43,199 nt of DNA from an uncultured Spirochaetaceae bacterium (GCA_902785455.1 CACZYY010000023.1:1-43199), one strand, 5' to 3'. Positions 1 through 8,759 are shown, counted from the first letter of the stretch. Notes: generated by a model from the sequence alone, not told the origin. Translations and numbers: made by a program.

Positions 1-13
1 TCATAACTATCAT
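1..13 (-). CDS. Possible gene start running off the left edge
   Basis: On the minus strand an ATG at 13-11 opens a frame that leaves the window after four codons. An AAGGATG ribosome-site-like run lies just upstream, and further upstream is a promoter-like TTGTGT, 18 bases, TATACA (about 46-75). Too little protein is visible to name it; the call rests only on these start signals. Confidence 0.35.
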
Positions 14-171
14 AAGTGCATCCTTTTTGCAAAATGTTTTCTGTGTATAGAAACATTTTAGCGAAAGACACAATTTGAGACAATAAGGCGAAATATGCTA
101 ATTGGACGAGTTTTGAGATTTAAAGGCTGCGTCAAAAAACGACTTCCAGTCGTGAAAACGGCTTGTCGAAA

Positions 172-260
172 GCTAGGGAACGACGGCGTAGCCGGCGAAA
201 TGCTCCAGTGGAGCATTTTGAGTGACTCTCCGAGCAGCTATGCTGCGAAGGCCCGCTAGC
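172..260 (+). repeat. Family A three-hairpin repeat, copy A1 (intergenic)
   Basis: Three successive hairpins: H1 CGGC-GTA-GCCG (184-194), H2 AAATGCTCC-AGT-GGAGCATTT (198-218), a linker resembling GAGTGACTCTC, and H3 GCAGC-TAT-GCTGC (234-246). GCTAG at 172 and CTAGC at 256 may close the unit. A further small hairpin, ACGACT-TCC-AGTCGT, lies at about 139-153. The same H1-H2-linker-H3 order recurs at seven or eight other places in the window. The 534 bases before murE hold no convincing gene; they are mostly these hairpins. Confidence 0.8.
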
Positions 261-270
261 ATGCTACACG

Positions 271-323
271 TGGTTTGTGCTTGTAACTATATACGTTTGC
301 CGCTCACGCGGCAGCACAAACCA
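271..323. repeat. Long nested palindrome in the murE upstream region
   Basis: TGGTTTGTGCT at 271-281 pairs perfectly with AGCACAAACCA at 313-323. Inside it GCCGC (299-303) pairs with GCGGC (308-312). The structure directly follows family A copy A1. It has no T-run, so it is not a standard terminator. From here to 534 nothing else is evident except the murE start region. Confidence 0.7.
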
Positions 324-534
324 AGTGTTTTCGTAAGCCGTTTCACTCCCTCGCGCCGTTTTTTGAAATATCCGACAAGTTCAAAAATCGCCATTTGTCC
401 TGATATTTTTGGCAATCGTGAAAATTTCGTTGGCTGTTTTTGAATATTTCTGACATCATAGTGGCTGCAAAGCGTGTTTTTGAAAATTGTTGAAAATCCT
501 CGGCTAAAACACTAAACTATTTTCGGGTGGAATT

Positions 535-2271
535 ATGACTAAAAAACTTTTTGATGCACTTTCTTCTATTGAATACACTGTTGTTTCTTCTGACGGAAAA
601 ACTCCAATCGAATCAGACAAATCTTTAAATCCCGAAATCAGCTCGCTTGTTTTTGACAGCCGCGACGTAAAGCCGGGCGCGCTCTTTTTTGCTCTTCCGG
701 GCACACACACCACGGGAAATGTTTTTATTCCAAAGGCGATTGAGAATGGAGCAAGTGCCGTTGTCTTTGAGGTAGGGAGCGACGGCGAAGCCGGCAAAAC
801 TCTCGAGGAGAGTTTTGAGCGAGTCTCGGCGAAGGCTATGCCTGAGCCGTCTTCTGATTCAAACCATCTTCCAGTCTTTATCCGCGTTGAAAACGCCCGC
901 AAGGTAATGGCACCTGTTGCAGCGACTTTTTACGACAATCCATCTTCAAAACTTGCCGTAATCGGCGTTACAGGCACCGAAGGAAAATCTTCTACGGTTT
1001 CTTTCGTATGGCAGCTTTTGAAGCTTTCCGGTCACAAGGCGGGATTCATCTCCACAGTTCAGTATTCTTTGGGCGACGAGGCAATTGCAAATCCTCAGCA
1101 CCAGACCACGCCGGAAGCAACGATTATCCAGCGTCAGCTTTATGAGATGGTTCAAAACGGCTGTGAATATGCCGTGGTCGAAACTTCAAGCCACGGACTT
1201 TCGCCAAAACTCAACCGCACGGGAAACCTTCTTTTTGACGCAGGCATTTTCATGAACGTCACCCTGGAGCACCTTGAATTCCACGGAACTTTTGAGCAGT
1301 ACCGCGACGACAAGGCAAACCTTTTCCGCAAGCTGGACGAACACAACCACGAAAAGCTAATTTTAGGCAAAAAAGTCAAAGTTCCTTCTTTTGGAATAGT
1401 AAATCTTGAGGATCCAAGCGCAACTTACTTCATCAAGGCAACAAAACAGCCAGTTCTTGGCTTTACCACCGAAGGAAAGGCCGGAAAATCAGCGGGCGAG
1501 GGCGCAGAAGCCGCACCTTTGCCAAAAATTCCTGATTCAATCCCGGTTTTGCTCGGGCGCAACATCGCTTCGGCTCGCTTCGGGCTTACCTTTGACATGA
1601 CAGAACCACATGTAATCGGCAAGGACTCAAAGCCTCTTCCGCCAAAAGTGTTCCATGTAAAATCAAGTTTGCCGGGCGCATTCAACACATACAATCTCAT
1701 GGCCGCAATCGAAGCCGTAAGTCGCCTGACAGGCACTGAAATCGAAAAAATTGCCGCCCTGGTTGAAAAGCTCACGCCGGTTAAAGGCCGCATGACCGTA
1801 ATCGACAAGGGGCAGCCTTTTGAGCTTATCGTGGACTACGCGCACACGCCTTCGAGCTTTGAGACAATCTTCCCGCCTCTCCGCCGCCGCTGTTCGGGCA
1901 AAATGATTTCGCTATTTGGAAGCGGTGGTGAGCGCGACCTTAAAAAACGCCCTCTTCAGGGTGAAATTGCGGCACGTTTCTGCGATGTTGTGATTTTGAC
2001 TGACGAAGATCCTCGCGGTGAGGACAGCGTTGAGCTTTTGAAAATGATTGCCGTGGGTGCTGAAAAGGCTGGCAAAGTGCTGGATAAGGATTTGTTCATT
2101 ACACCGGACAGACCCGCCGCAATCCGACAGGCTTTCAAAATGGCAGGAAAGGACGATATAGTTCTTCTGCTCGGAAAAGCCCATGAAAACAGCATCATCT
2201 ACAAAGACAGAGTGATGCCGTATGATGAGATTTCCGAGGCAGAAAAAGCCTTAAAAGAAATGGGGTATTAG
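535..2271 (+). CDS. murE: UDP-N-acetylmuramyl-tripeptide synthetase (MurE)
   Basis: Cytoplasmic Mur ligase that adds the third stem-peptide residue (a diamino acid such as ornithine, lysine or meso-DAP) to UDP-MurNAc-L-Ala-D-Glu with ATP. The N-terminal substrate domain carries SSLVFDSRDVKPGALFFALPG-like features (about residues 36-56); the ATP loop GVTGTEGKSST lies at about 144-154; the middle domain has ETSSHGL; the C-terminal domain has VDYAHTP and DEDPRGED. The motif DNPR typical of DAP-adding enzymes is not obvious, so the third amino acid is left open. At 578 residues it is longer than the usual ~490, partly because residues ~79-106 are encoded by a family A repeat. GGTGG before the ATG is the likely ribosome site. 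Confidence 0.93.
   Translation: MTKKLFDALSSIEYTVVSSDGKTPIESDKSLNPEISSLVFDSRDVKPGALFFALPGTHTTGNVFIPKAIENGASAVVFEVGSDGEAGKTLEESFERVSAKAMPEPSSDSNHLPVFIRVENARKVMAPVAATFYDNPSSKLAVIGVTGTEGKSSTVSFVWQLLKLSGHKAGFISTVQYSLGDEAIANPQHQTTPEATIIQRQLYEMVQNGCEYAVVETSSHGLSPKLNRTGNLLFDAGIFMNVTLEHLEFHGTFEQYRDDKANLFRKLDEHNHEKLILGKKVKVPSFGIVNLEDPSATYFIKATKQPVLGFTTEGKAGKSAGEGAEAAPLPKIPDSIPVLLGRNIASARFGLTFDMTEPHVIGKDSKPLPPKVFHVKSSLPGAFNTYNLMAAIEAVSRLTGTEIEKIAALVEKLTPVKGRMTVIDKGQPFELIVDYAHTPSSFETIFPPLRRRCSGKMISLFGSGGERDLKKRPLQGEIAARFCDVVILTDEDPRGEDSVELLKMIAVGAEKAGKVLDKDLFITPDRPAAIRQAFKMAGKDDIVLLLGKAHENSIIYKDRVMPYDEISEAEKALKEMGY
772..849 (+). repeat. Family A repeat copy A2, in frame inside murE
   Basis: Shows H1 CGGC-GAA-GCCG (783-793), H2 AAAACTCTC-GAG-GAGAGTTTT (796-816), linker GAGCGAGTCTCGG (817-829) and H3 AGGC-TAT-GCCT (833-843). 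The frame stays open through it and adds about 26 residues (around VGSDGEAGKTLEES) just before the ATP-binding central domain of MurE. This is the same unit seen between genes elsewhere in the window. Confidence 0.88.
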
Positions 2272-2325
2272 GGGCGTTGCGGGCACTCCCGCAGATGGGG
2301 GTGTCGGCGCAACGGAGTGCGACGC
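2271..2325 (+). repeat. Family D repeat, copy D1
   Basis: GC-rich unit after murE: GGCGTTGCGGGC, then CCCGCAGA, GGGGGT and CAACG blocks. TGCGGG pairs with CCCGCA and CGTTGC with GCAACG. Similar blocks in the same order occur on the opposite strand at 7829-7889. Confidence 0.5.
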
Positions 2326-2326
2326 A

Positions 2327-2356
2327 GGGGGAAGGCTTTCCCCCTCTTTTTATTTT
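2327..2356 (+). terminator. Rho-independent terminator after murE
   Basis: Perfect stem GGGGGAA (2327-2333) with TTCCCCC (2338-2344), followed by TCTTTTTATTTTTT. It ends murE transcription and overlaps the stop region of the convergent acyltransferase gene. Confidence 0.85.
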
Positions 2357-3573
2357 TTCAACCCTTTTGTCAAAGTTTTGTTAATAAAATTGTAGATTGC
2401 AGCAGATGCAATAACTGTAGCCAAAACTGCGGCAAAGTAAGCCACGACGTTCCAGTTGTTCGCCTGAACGATTGGTGCGCCGTCTTTTTCAATAAGGAAA
2501 AGCCAGCCGAACAATGCGATTTCCTGCATCAGGTACATTTCCAGAGTTCTCTTTCCAAAGAAAGAATACAACCTGTTGTGCACATAAACTTTTCGCATCA
2601 AAACAACGACAAAAATGTCCGTAACGACAACCTGAACGCACTGAACAAGATAGCAAATCAACTTGTTCTTAAATCCAAGTGAGCCAGTACCGTCGAATTC
2701 TGTCCAATAACCGATATTCCACAAGCAGAAAAGCCCAACAACCGTGACCAGAATCAAGGCGACAAGTGTTCCGATGAACTTCAACGGGAATTTTTTTGAA
2801 AGCCAGTCCATGAAAGACTCTTCGTGCTTTGCGAGCGCGATTCCGAAAACAAAGCCGATAGTAGAATTGACCCACCACTCGCCCTCAAACGGAAGCTGAC
2901 AAAAACCACCCCACCACGGGATATTGTTAAAAGCACCTGCCTTCAACCACCAGCCGGGCTCATTCCCCAGATACCAAGCAAAATGATTCATTACGCAGAA
3001 AATAAGACCTTGCAAGAGTGTTATCGCAAGCAGAATCGGAAACCAAAATTTGCTGCGGTTCTCGCTTTTGAAAACGAAGTAGAATGCAAGGTACATGAGG
3101 ATAATTACCGGGACGAACCAGGCCTGAGAGTTAATCAGAACAAGGCCAGAAAGCTTGAAAGCCCATTCAGCAGGCGTAAAAACACTTCCGTCAATGATAT
3201 GATAAATGGCATAGACGGCAATCATAACATAATAGGAAATCACAATCGGAAGAATCCGACGCTTCAAAAAATTGTGGAGATAATTTGGCTTAGTAATGAA
3301 ACTTTTGTAAAGTCCGTAACCCGAAGTGAAAAAGAAAATTCCGACAAAAAGAAAGCCAATATGCTCAAAAACAGAAATCGTGCCTGTTTCCTGAAAAAGC
3401 TTTTTCTGTGACAAGTGATGAAGAACGACGAAAAGTGCCATGACACCTTTGAGACAAGTCATTGCATCCATAGAGAGCGAGTCCCTGTTGAACTGCGACT
3501 GAGAAGCAATTTTTATTCCGATTGCCATGGAAAGGGCAAGCAGAATGTAAACCGCAGCAGAAATGTAATTCAT
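2350..3573 (-). CDS. Membrane acyltransferase, family 3 (OafA/YrhL-like)
   Basis: Polytopic inner-membrane protein with about ten hydrophobic helices. The N-terminal stretch MDAMTCLKGVMALFVVLHHL carries the conserved early histidines of acyltransferase family 3, which transfers acetyl or other acyl groups to cell-surface glycans or lipids. The acceptor cannot be read from sequence. I place the start at 3573 (MNYISAAVYILLAL) because GGAAGGA lies just upstream; the frame stays open 34 codons further, but that extension lacks a ribosome site. Length is about 407 residues, normal for the family. It is divergent from purL and convergent with murE. Confidence 0.82.
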   Translation of the reverse strand: MNYISAAVYILLALSMAIGIKIASQSQFNRDSLSMDAMTCLKGVMALFVVLHHLSQKKLFQETGTISVFEHIGFLFVGIFFFTSGYGLYKSFITKPNYLHNFLKRRILPIVISYYVMIAVYAIYHIIDGSVFTPAEWAFKLSGLVLINSQAWFVPVIILMYLAFYFVFKSENRSKFWFPILLAITLLQGLIFCVMNHFAWYLGNEPGWWLKAGAFNNIPWWGGFCQLPFEGEWWVNSTIGFVFGIALAKHEESFMDWLSKKFPLKFIGTLVALILVTVVGLFCLWNIGYWTEFDGTGSLGFKNKLICYLVQCVQVVVTDIFVVVLMRKVYVHNRLYSFFGKRTLEMYLMQEIALFGWLFLIEKDGAPIVQANNWNVVAYFAAVLATVIASAAIYNFINKTLTKGLKK

Positions 3574-3783
3574 TTTTTTTTCCTTCCTTTTTATAGATTC
3601 CAATATTTTACATGAGAAATACCAAACTGCAAATGAATTTTTGATGAGATGCAATTTTTTGCCGATGAAATGCACGGAAGAAGTCGCTCTTTGCTTTTAC
3701 CTTGCATCTATGCGAGACATATTCCTAACTTCTAACTTCTCTTTTATCTTCCAATAAACCGTAAAAAACAGTAAAATATCCCC

Positions 3784-6700
3784 ATGTTTCGTATTTATGT
3801 AGAGCGTAAGCCGGGCTTCCAGAGCGAGGCCAGCTCAATTTTGGGTGAAATCAATGGATTTTTGGGCATTTCTTCTGTAAAGGGAGTGCGTTATTTCAAC
3901 CGCTATGACATCGAGAACACTTCTGAAGATGTCTCAAAAATGGCGGCGCTGCGAATCTTCTCGGAGCCTCAGAGCGATTCGGTTGTCTACACTGAGCTTG
4001 CAACAGACCCAGCCGACACTGTGATTATCTGGGAATATTTGCCGGGTCAGTACGACCAGCGTGCGGATAGTGCCGAGCAGTGTCTTTCGCTCCTTCGCGA
4101 GTCTATGAAGAACACGGCCACTGTCGGAACTGAGCCACCGCGCGTTCGATGCGCTAAAATGGTCATCCTTTCCGGCAATGTTTCTGCCGATGAAGTCACA
4201 AAAATTCAAAAGTATCTTATTAACCCTGTCGATTCCCGCCTTGCAAAAGCTGAAATTCCTGAAACCCTTGAAATGAAAACTGAAGTACCTGCCGATATTC
4301 CGACTGTCGAAGGTTTCAATTCTCTTGGCAAAAAAGAGCTTGACGCTTACCGCGAGAAGATGGGCCTTGCTATGGACTTGGCCGACATTCAGTTCTTGCA
4401 GGACTATTTCAAGTCTATCAAGCGCGACCCGACCGAAACTGAAATCCGCGTTCTTGACACTTACTGGTCTGACCACTGCCGTCACACTACTTTCAACACT
4501 GTTCTTAAAGACATCAAAATCGAAAAAGGCCCTTACGCCAAACTTTTCAAAGAATCCCTCAAAAATTACGAGGCCATGCACACAGACATCTATGCGAAAC
4601 GAAAGGACAAGCCTCTCACTCTCATGGACATGGCTACAATCGGCGGAAAATACCTTCGAAAGCACGGTATGCTTGATGACATGGAAGTGAGCGAGGAAAA
4701 CAATGCCTGCTCTATTTTCATCGATGTTCACTACACTACTGACGAAAAGGGAAATCCTCTTCCAGAAGGCAAAGAAGAAGTCGAGCAGTGGCTTCTTCAG
4801 TTTAAAAACGAAACACACAACCACCCTACAGAAATCGAGCCTTTCGGTGGTGCTGCAACCTGTATCGGTGGCGCAATCCGTGACCCTCTTTCAGGACGAA
4901 GCTGGGTTTATCAGTCAATGCGCGTAACTGGTGCGGCCGATCCAACAGTTCCTTTGAGCGAGACTTTGCACGGTAAACTCCCTCAGATGAAGATTTGTCG
5001 TGAGGCTGCTCAGGGCTTCTCTTCTTACGGAAACCAGATTGGCTTGACCACTGGCCAGGTTACTGAAGTTTATCATCCTGGCTTTGTTGCAAAACGAATG
5101 GAATTGGGTGCTGTAATCGCAGCTTCTCCATACAAGACCGTTATGCGTGAGACACCGGAGACTGGCGACATCATCATTCTTCTTGGCGGCGGAACTGGCC
5201 GTGACGGTATCGGTGGTGCTACTGGTTCATCAAAAGTTCACACAGAAAAATCAGTTACAACTGCGGCTGCCGAAGTTCAGAAAGGAAATGCTGTTGAAGA
5301 GCGAAAAATCCAGCGTCTTTTCCGAAACCCAGAAGTAAGCCACATGATTCGCCGTTCAAACGACTTTGGTGCAGGCGGTGTTTCTGTCGCTGTCGGTGAG
5401 CTTGCCCCGGGACTGGACATCAATCTTGACGCCGTTCCAAAGAAGTACGAAGGCTTGAACGGAACAGAGCTTGCAATTTCTGAATCACAGGAACGAATGG
5501 CTGTAGTTGTCCGCAAAGGCGATGTAGATAAATTCATCAAATATTGTAATGACGAGAACCTGAATGCTGTTGTTGTTGCGACCGTAACTGACAAAAACAA
5601 GCTCACAATGAAATGGCGCGGAAAGACAATCGTTGACCTTGACCGCTCATTCCTTGATTCGGCTGGTGCCGTTCATGTTGCAAAAGCTTCTATTGAATCT
5701 CCTGCAGAACCGCATGATTCACCGCTCGTTAAGCCGCTTGATTCTGTCGCAAAAGTTTTGGGCAAATGTGCAAGCGCAACCGGCGAGGCAGGCGGAGAGC
5801 AGCCAAGCGCAGAGCAGATTAAAGACGCATTCATCGAAAATATCAAGGATTTGGCATGTTGTTCTCAGCGTGGTCTTCAGGAACGATTCGACGGCTCAAT
5901 CGGAGCAAGCACAGTTCTCTTCCCGTTCGGCGGAAAATATCAGGGAACCCCGGAATGCGCTATGTCGGCAAAAATTCCGGTCATTTCACCTCGCGAAACT
6001 TCAACTGTATCGCTCATGTCTTACGGCTACGATCCTCGTGTTGCTCAGTGGTCTCCATGGCACGGCGCTCAGACAGCAATTCTTTCTTCCCTTGCAAAAA
6101 TCACTTGTATCGGCGGTAAGGCTGACACAAGCCGCATGAGCTATCAGGAATTCTTCGGCCGCGCAGTCAGCGAGAAGACCTGGGGCTACCCTGCAGCTGC
6201 ACTTTTAGGCTCAATCGATGCTCAGCGTGAGATGGGTTGTGCTTCAATCGGCGGTAAGGACTCAATGTCAGGAACTTTCGAGCACATCAACGTTCCTCAC
6301 ACACTCGTTTCTTTCGCAGTAGCACACGACGAGGCAAAAAATGTTCAGTCAGGCTCATTCAAAAAGAGCGGAAGCTACATCTATCTCGTTCAGATTCCAT
6401 ATTCAAAAGAACTCGCCCCGGACTGGGAAGCATTCAAAAAGAACTCAAACGCACTTTACGAGCTTAACAAGGCCGGTAAAATCAACGCTATGTATCCTGT
6501 AGGAGCGGGCGGAATTGCCGAAGCTGTCACAAAGATGGCATTCGGTAACAAAATCGGCGTTCAGCTGACCCAGATTCCGACAAGTGCAACAATCATCGGC
6601 TTCCATCGCAACGCAAACGACACAATCGCCGATCTTTTCACACCGCAGTACGGCTCAATCATCGTTGAGACAGACGATGACAAGTTCGAAAATGGCGGAT

Positions 6701-7803
6701 TCGTGAACACAACTGTAATCCGAATCGGAAACACACAGAAAGACCCGATTATTTCATTCGAAATGAAGGGCGTTGCTCCGCTTCCAAAAGCAGAAATCAA
6801 GCTTTCTGACCTTTACGAAGCATGGGAATCTAAACTTGCAAAAGTATTCCCGCCGGTTTCTTCTGTCAAAAAAGAAGAAAATCTCCCGGATTGGGCAAAA
6901 GCAGAGCATGCATCTTTGGGCGAAGCACGAGCTAAAGCAAGTACATTCACAACGCTCGACCCAAGCAAGGCAAAACCACGGGTAATCGTTCCAGTATTCC
7001 CGGGCACAAACTGTGAGTACGACATGGCACGCGCATTCAATCTTGCAGGCGCAGATTCACACATCCTCGTCTTCAAGAACCGAACTCCAAAAGACCTGGA
7101 AGAATCTCTCGCGTCCTTCAAGGCAGAGATTGAAAAAGCACAGATTGTAGCATTCGCTGGCGGATTCTCTGCCGGTGACGAGCCGGACGGAAGCGGAAAA
7201 TTCATCGCAAACGTAATCCGCGAAAAACGAATCTCAGACGCAATCACTTCTCACCTTGAAAAGAAAAACCTGATTCTCGGTATCTGTAACGGATTCCAGG
7301 CTTTGATTAAAACAGGCCTCGTTCCTTATGGAAAAATCACCGATCCAAGCGCAGAGACACCAACCCTTACCTTCAACGACATCCACCGGCATATTTCGCG
7401 CGTGGTCTGGACAAGAATGGTAAGTGCCGCTTCTCCTTGGGCTTTGGACGCTTCTATACTCGAAGAAAAACCGCATTATATCCCGGTAAGCCACGGTGAA
7501 GGTAAAATCTTCATTTCTGAGCAGCTCGCAAAAGAATTGTTCGAAAAAGGACAAGTCTACAGCCAGTACTGCGACGAAAACGGCAAACCAACAATGCTCG
7601 AACCAGAGAACCCGAACGGCTCAGCATTCGCAATCGAAGGTCTCACAAGCCCGGACGGCCTTGTCTTGGGTAAAATGGGTCACTCAGAGCGAACTGTGGG
7701 CATCGGCGGCTACACAGAGGATTTGATCAAGAATATTGCTTGCAACAAGGAAGCAAGCAGCTGTCAGAACCTCTTTAGAGCTGGTGTGAGGTATTTTAAC
7801 TAA
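3784..7803 (+). CDS. purL: Phosphoribosylformylglycinamidine synthase (single-chain PurL)
   Basis: Fourth step of purine synthesis: FGAR + glutamine + ATP to FGAM. At 1339 residues this is the large single-chain form. Visible parts are DTYWSDHCRHTTF of the first synthetase half, FKNETHNHPTEIEPFGGAATC, the GGKDSMSGT segment of the second half, and a C-terminal class I glutaminase from VPVFPGTNCEYD with nucleophile Cys ~1168 in LGICNGFQ and HGEGK. No Shine-Dalgarno is seen before the ATG. A TAAAAT box sits six bases upstream, so the mRNA may be leaderless. No purine riboswitch was recognised upstream. Confidence 0.96.
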   Translation: MFRIYVERKPGFQSEASSILGEINGFLGISSVKGVRYFNRYDIENTSEDVSKMAALRIFSEPQSDSVVYTELATDPADTVIIWEYLPGQYDQRADSAEQCLSLLRESMKNTATVGTEPPRVRCAKMVILSGNVSADEVTKIQKYLINPVDSRLAKAEIPETLEMKTEVPADIPTVEGFNSLGKKELDAYREKMGLAMDLADIQFLQDYFKSIKRDPTETEIRVLDTYWSDHCRHTTFNTVLKDIKIEKGPYAKLFKESLKNYEAMHTDIYAKRKDKPLTLMDMATIGGKYLRKHGMLDDMEVSEENNACSIFIDVHYTTDEKGNPLPEGKEEVEQWLLQFKNETHNHPTEIEPFGGAATCIGGAIRDPLSGRSWVYQSMRVTGAADPTVPLSETLHGKLPQMKICREAAQGFSSYGNQIGLTTGQVTEVYHPGFVAKRMELGAVIAASPYKTVMRETPETGDIIILLGGGTGRDGIGGATGSSKVHTEKSVTTAAAEVQKGNAVEERKIQRLFRNPEVSHMIRRSNDFGAGGVSVAVGELAPGLDINLDAVPKKYEGLNGTELAISESQERMAVVVRKGDVDKFIKYCNDENLNAVVVATVTDKNKLTMKWRGKTIVDLDRSFLDSAGAVHVAKASIESPAEPHDSPLVKPLDSVAKVLGKCASATGEAGGEQPSAEQIKDAFIENIKDLACCSQRGLQERFDGSIGASTVLFPFGGKYQGTPECAMSAKIPVISPRETSTVSLMSYGYDPRVAQWSPWHGAQTAILSSLAKITCIGGKADTSRMSYQEFFGRAVSEKTWGYPAAALLGSIDAQREMGCASIGGKDSMSGTFEHINVPHTLVSFAVAHDEAKNVQSGSFKKSGSYIYLVQIPYSKELAPDWEAFKKNSNALYELNKAGKINAMYPVGAGGIAEAVTKMAFGNKIGVQLTQIPTSATIIGFHRNANDTIADLFTPQYGSIIVETDDDKFENGGFVNTTVIRIGNTQKDPIISFEMKGVAPLPKAEIKLSDLYEAWESKLAKVFPPVSSVKKEENLPDWAKAEHASLGEARAKASTFTTLDPSKAKPRVIVPVFPGTNCEYDMARAFNLAGADSHILVFKNRTPKDLEESLASFKAEIEKAQIVAFAGGFSAGDEPDGSGKFIANVIREKRISDAITSHLEKKNLILGICNGFQALIKTGLVPYGKITDPSAETPTLTFNDIHRHISRVVWTRMVSAASPWALDASILEEKPHYIPVSHGEGKIFISEQLAKELFEKGQVYSQYCDENGKPTMLEPENPNGSAFAIEGLTSPDGLVLGKMGHSERTVGIGGYTEDLIKNIACNKEASSCQNLFRAGVRYFN

Positions 7804-7828
7804 TTAGGAGTTAGAAATGAGGAGTTAG

Positions 7829-7889
7829 ACGCCCACTTCGTTGGTCGCTACCCCCTCTGCGGGTTCTGCCTCCGCCCGCAACGCCTGCC
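7829..7889 (-). repeat. Family D repeat, copy D2
   Basis: Read on the minus strand it shows GGCGTTGCGGGC, CCCGCAGA, GGGGGT and CAACG in the same order as copy D1 after murE, with a longer first loop. It lies in the gap between purL and the toxin-antitoxin promoter. No T-run terminator was seen for purL. Confidence 0.45.
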
Positions 7890-7937
7890 TTTTGCAAAAC
7901 TCAGTTGAGAAGAGATTCTTGGTCGAGTTCTTGCACA

Positions 7938-7966
7938 TTGACTTTCAGGCAAATGTCTTATATATT
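7938..7966 (+). promoter_or_regulatory. Sigma-70-type promoter of the type III antitoxin RNA
   Basis: TTGACT at 7938-7943, a 17-base spacer and TATATT at 7961-7966. Predicted transcription start is about 7973, three bases before the first antitoxin repeat. Confidence 0.82.
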
Positions 7967-7972
7967 TAAATT

Positions 7973-8080
7973 ATTGGGAGCGTTCCTGCCCTAAGTGGAA
8001 AACTTAAACTGAGTACGTTCCGACTCTAACCGGAAAACTTAAAATGGGTACGCTCCGACCCAAACTGGAGAACTTAACGG
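7973..8080 (+). ncRNA. Type III antitoxin RNA: three 35-nt tandem repeats
   Basis: Three contiguous 35-base units at 7976-8010, 8011-8045 and 8046-8080, with no spacers. Each carries GGAAAACTTAA or a close variant (GGAGAACTTAA in the third). In units 2 and 3 the first four bases and an internal tetramer change together: GAGT/ACTC in unit 2, GGGT/ACCC in unit 3. Paired changes support RNA folding. In type III systems the toxin cuts such repeat RNA into units that fold as pseudoknots and inhibit the toxin. Promoter, repeats, terminator and toxin are in the canonical order. Confidence 0.87.
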
Positions 8081-8103
8081 GCGACTTTTATGTCGCCTTT
8101 TTT
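8080..8103 (+). terminator. Terminator between antitoxin repeats and toxin gene
   Basis: GGCGAC (8080-8085), loop TTTTAT, GTCGCC (8092-8097), then six T. In type III TA loci this leaky terminator keeps the antitoxin RNA in excess over toxin mRNA. Confidence 0.9.
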
Positions 8104-8118
8104 GTTTCGGAGAGAGAA

Positions 8119-8637
8119 ATGACTGAGGATAACATTTTTTATATTGTAAATGACGAGTATATTGCTTATCTTTCAAAAATAGAAACTCGCGTTATGAAAA
8201 ATAAGCCAGACGAACGTACTTATCATCGTAAATATGTTGGAATCCTCACAGAAATAAATGGATTCAAATATTTTGTTCCAATGTCATCCCCAAAAGAAAA
8301 AGATTATGAAAATGGCAAAATCCGCAAGAATAATCTGACTACAATTTATATGCGAAGTAAGGAAAAGCTTTATGGAACGCTTCGTTTTAACTGCATGATT
8401 CCAGTCCCTCATTCAGAACTCTCAGAATATAAAATCAACGACGAAGGCGATTTTAACTACAAAATGCTTATGCTCGCTGAGTATAACTTTTGCAAAGATA
8501 ATCGCGAAAAAATTGAAAAAACAGCAAAGAATCTATATGAAAAAAAATGCAATTTGGAAGAAACGGATTTCCCTGTCGCAAAAGTCGTTATCGATTTTAA
8601 GAAAGTTGAAAAATTTTGTGCCAGTTTTAGGAAATAA
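8119..8637 (+). CDS. Type III toxin, ToxN/AbiQ-like endoribonuclease
   Basis: 172-residue cytoplasmic endoribonuclease predicted to cut mRNA and its own antitoxin RNA. Family features: FYIVNDEYIAYL at the N-terminus, YVGILTEINGFKYFVPMSSPK (residues 39-59) containing the conserved SSPK, and a later RFNCMIPVP matching the NMIPV region. The open frame reaches back to 8044, but that part is the last antitoxin repeat and terminator. The start at 8119 follows GGAGAGAG and gives the usual ToxN length. The gene follows the repeat RNA directly. Such systems act in abortive phage defence or plasmid maintenance. Confidence 0.88.
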   Translation: MTEDNIFYIVNDEYIAYLSKIETRVMKNKPDERTYHRKYVGILTEINGFKYFVPMSSPKEKDYENGKIRKNNLTTIYMRSKEKLYGTLRFNCMIPVPHSELSEYKINDEGDFNYKMLMLAEYNFCKDNREKIEKTAKNLYEKKCNLEETDFPVAKVVIDFKKVEKFCASFRK

Positions 8638-8759
8638 TCAGCTAAAAACCTAGCTTAAAACTGGAAAGTAATTAGCCGCCTAATTTCTCAACTAAAAAAT
8701 CCATGCACTTTTTTGCGTCTTGTGGAAGTTTTTCTATTTTATTTACAAAACTCCTGTAT

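Noticed and set aside
222..443. 73-aa open frame on the plus strand before murE
   Set aside because: It covers family A and palindromic repeat sequence, lacks a ribosome site and has no protein-like composition.
2824..3411. 195-aa plus-strand frame inside the acyltransferase gene
   Set aside because: Antisense shadow; the minus frame encodes clear membrane helices.
3574..3783. Purine riboswitch or other leader RNA upstream of purL
   Set aside because: No conserved purine-riboswitch core is visible, and the likely transcription start is next to the ATG.
3934..4824. 296-aa minus-strand frame inside purL
   Set aside because: Shadow of the conserved PurL coding sequence.
7976..8080. Three 35-base repeats taken as a mini CRISPR array
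   Set aside because: The repeats are contiguous without spacers and are followed by a terminator and a ToxN-like gene; no cas genes are present.
8044..8118. Longer ToxN start at 8044
   Set aside because: This part is the third antitoxin repeat plus terminator; 8119 has the ribosome site and gives normal length.
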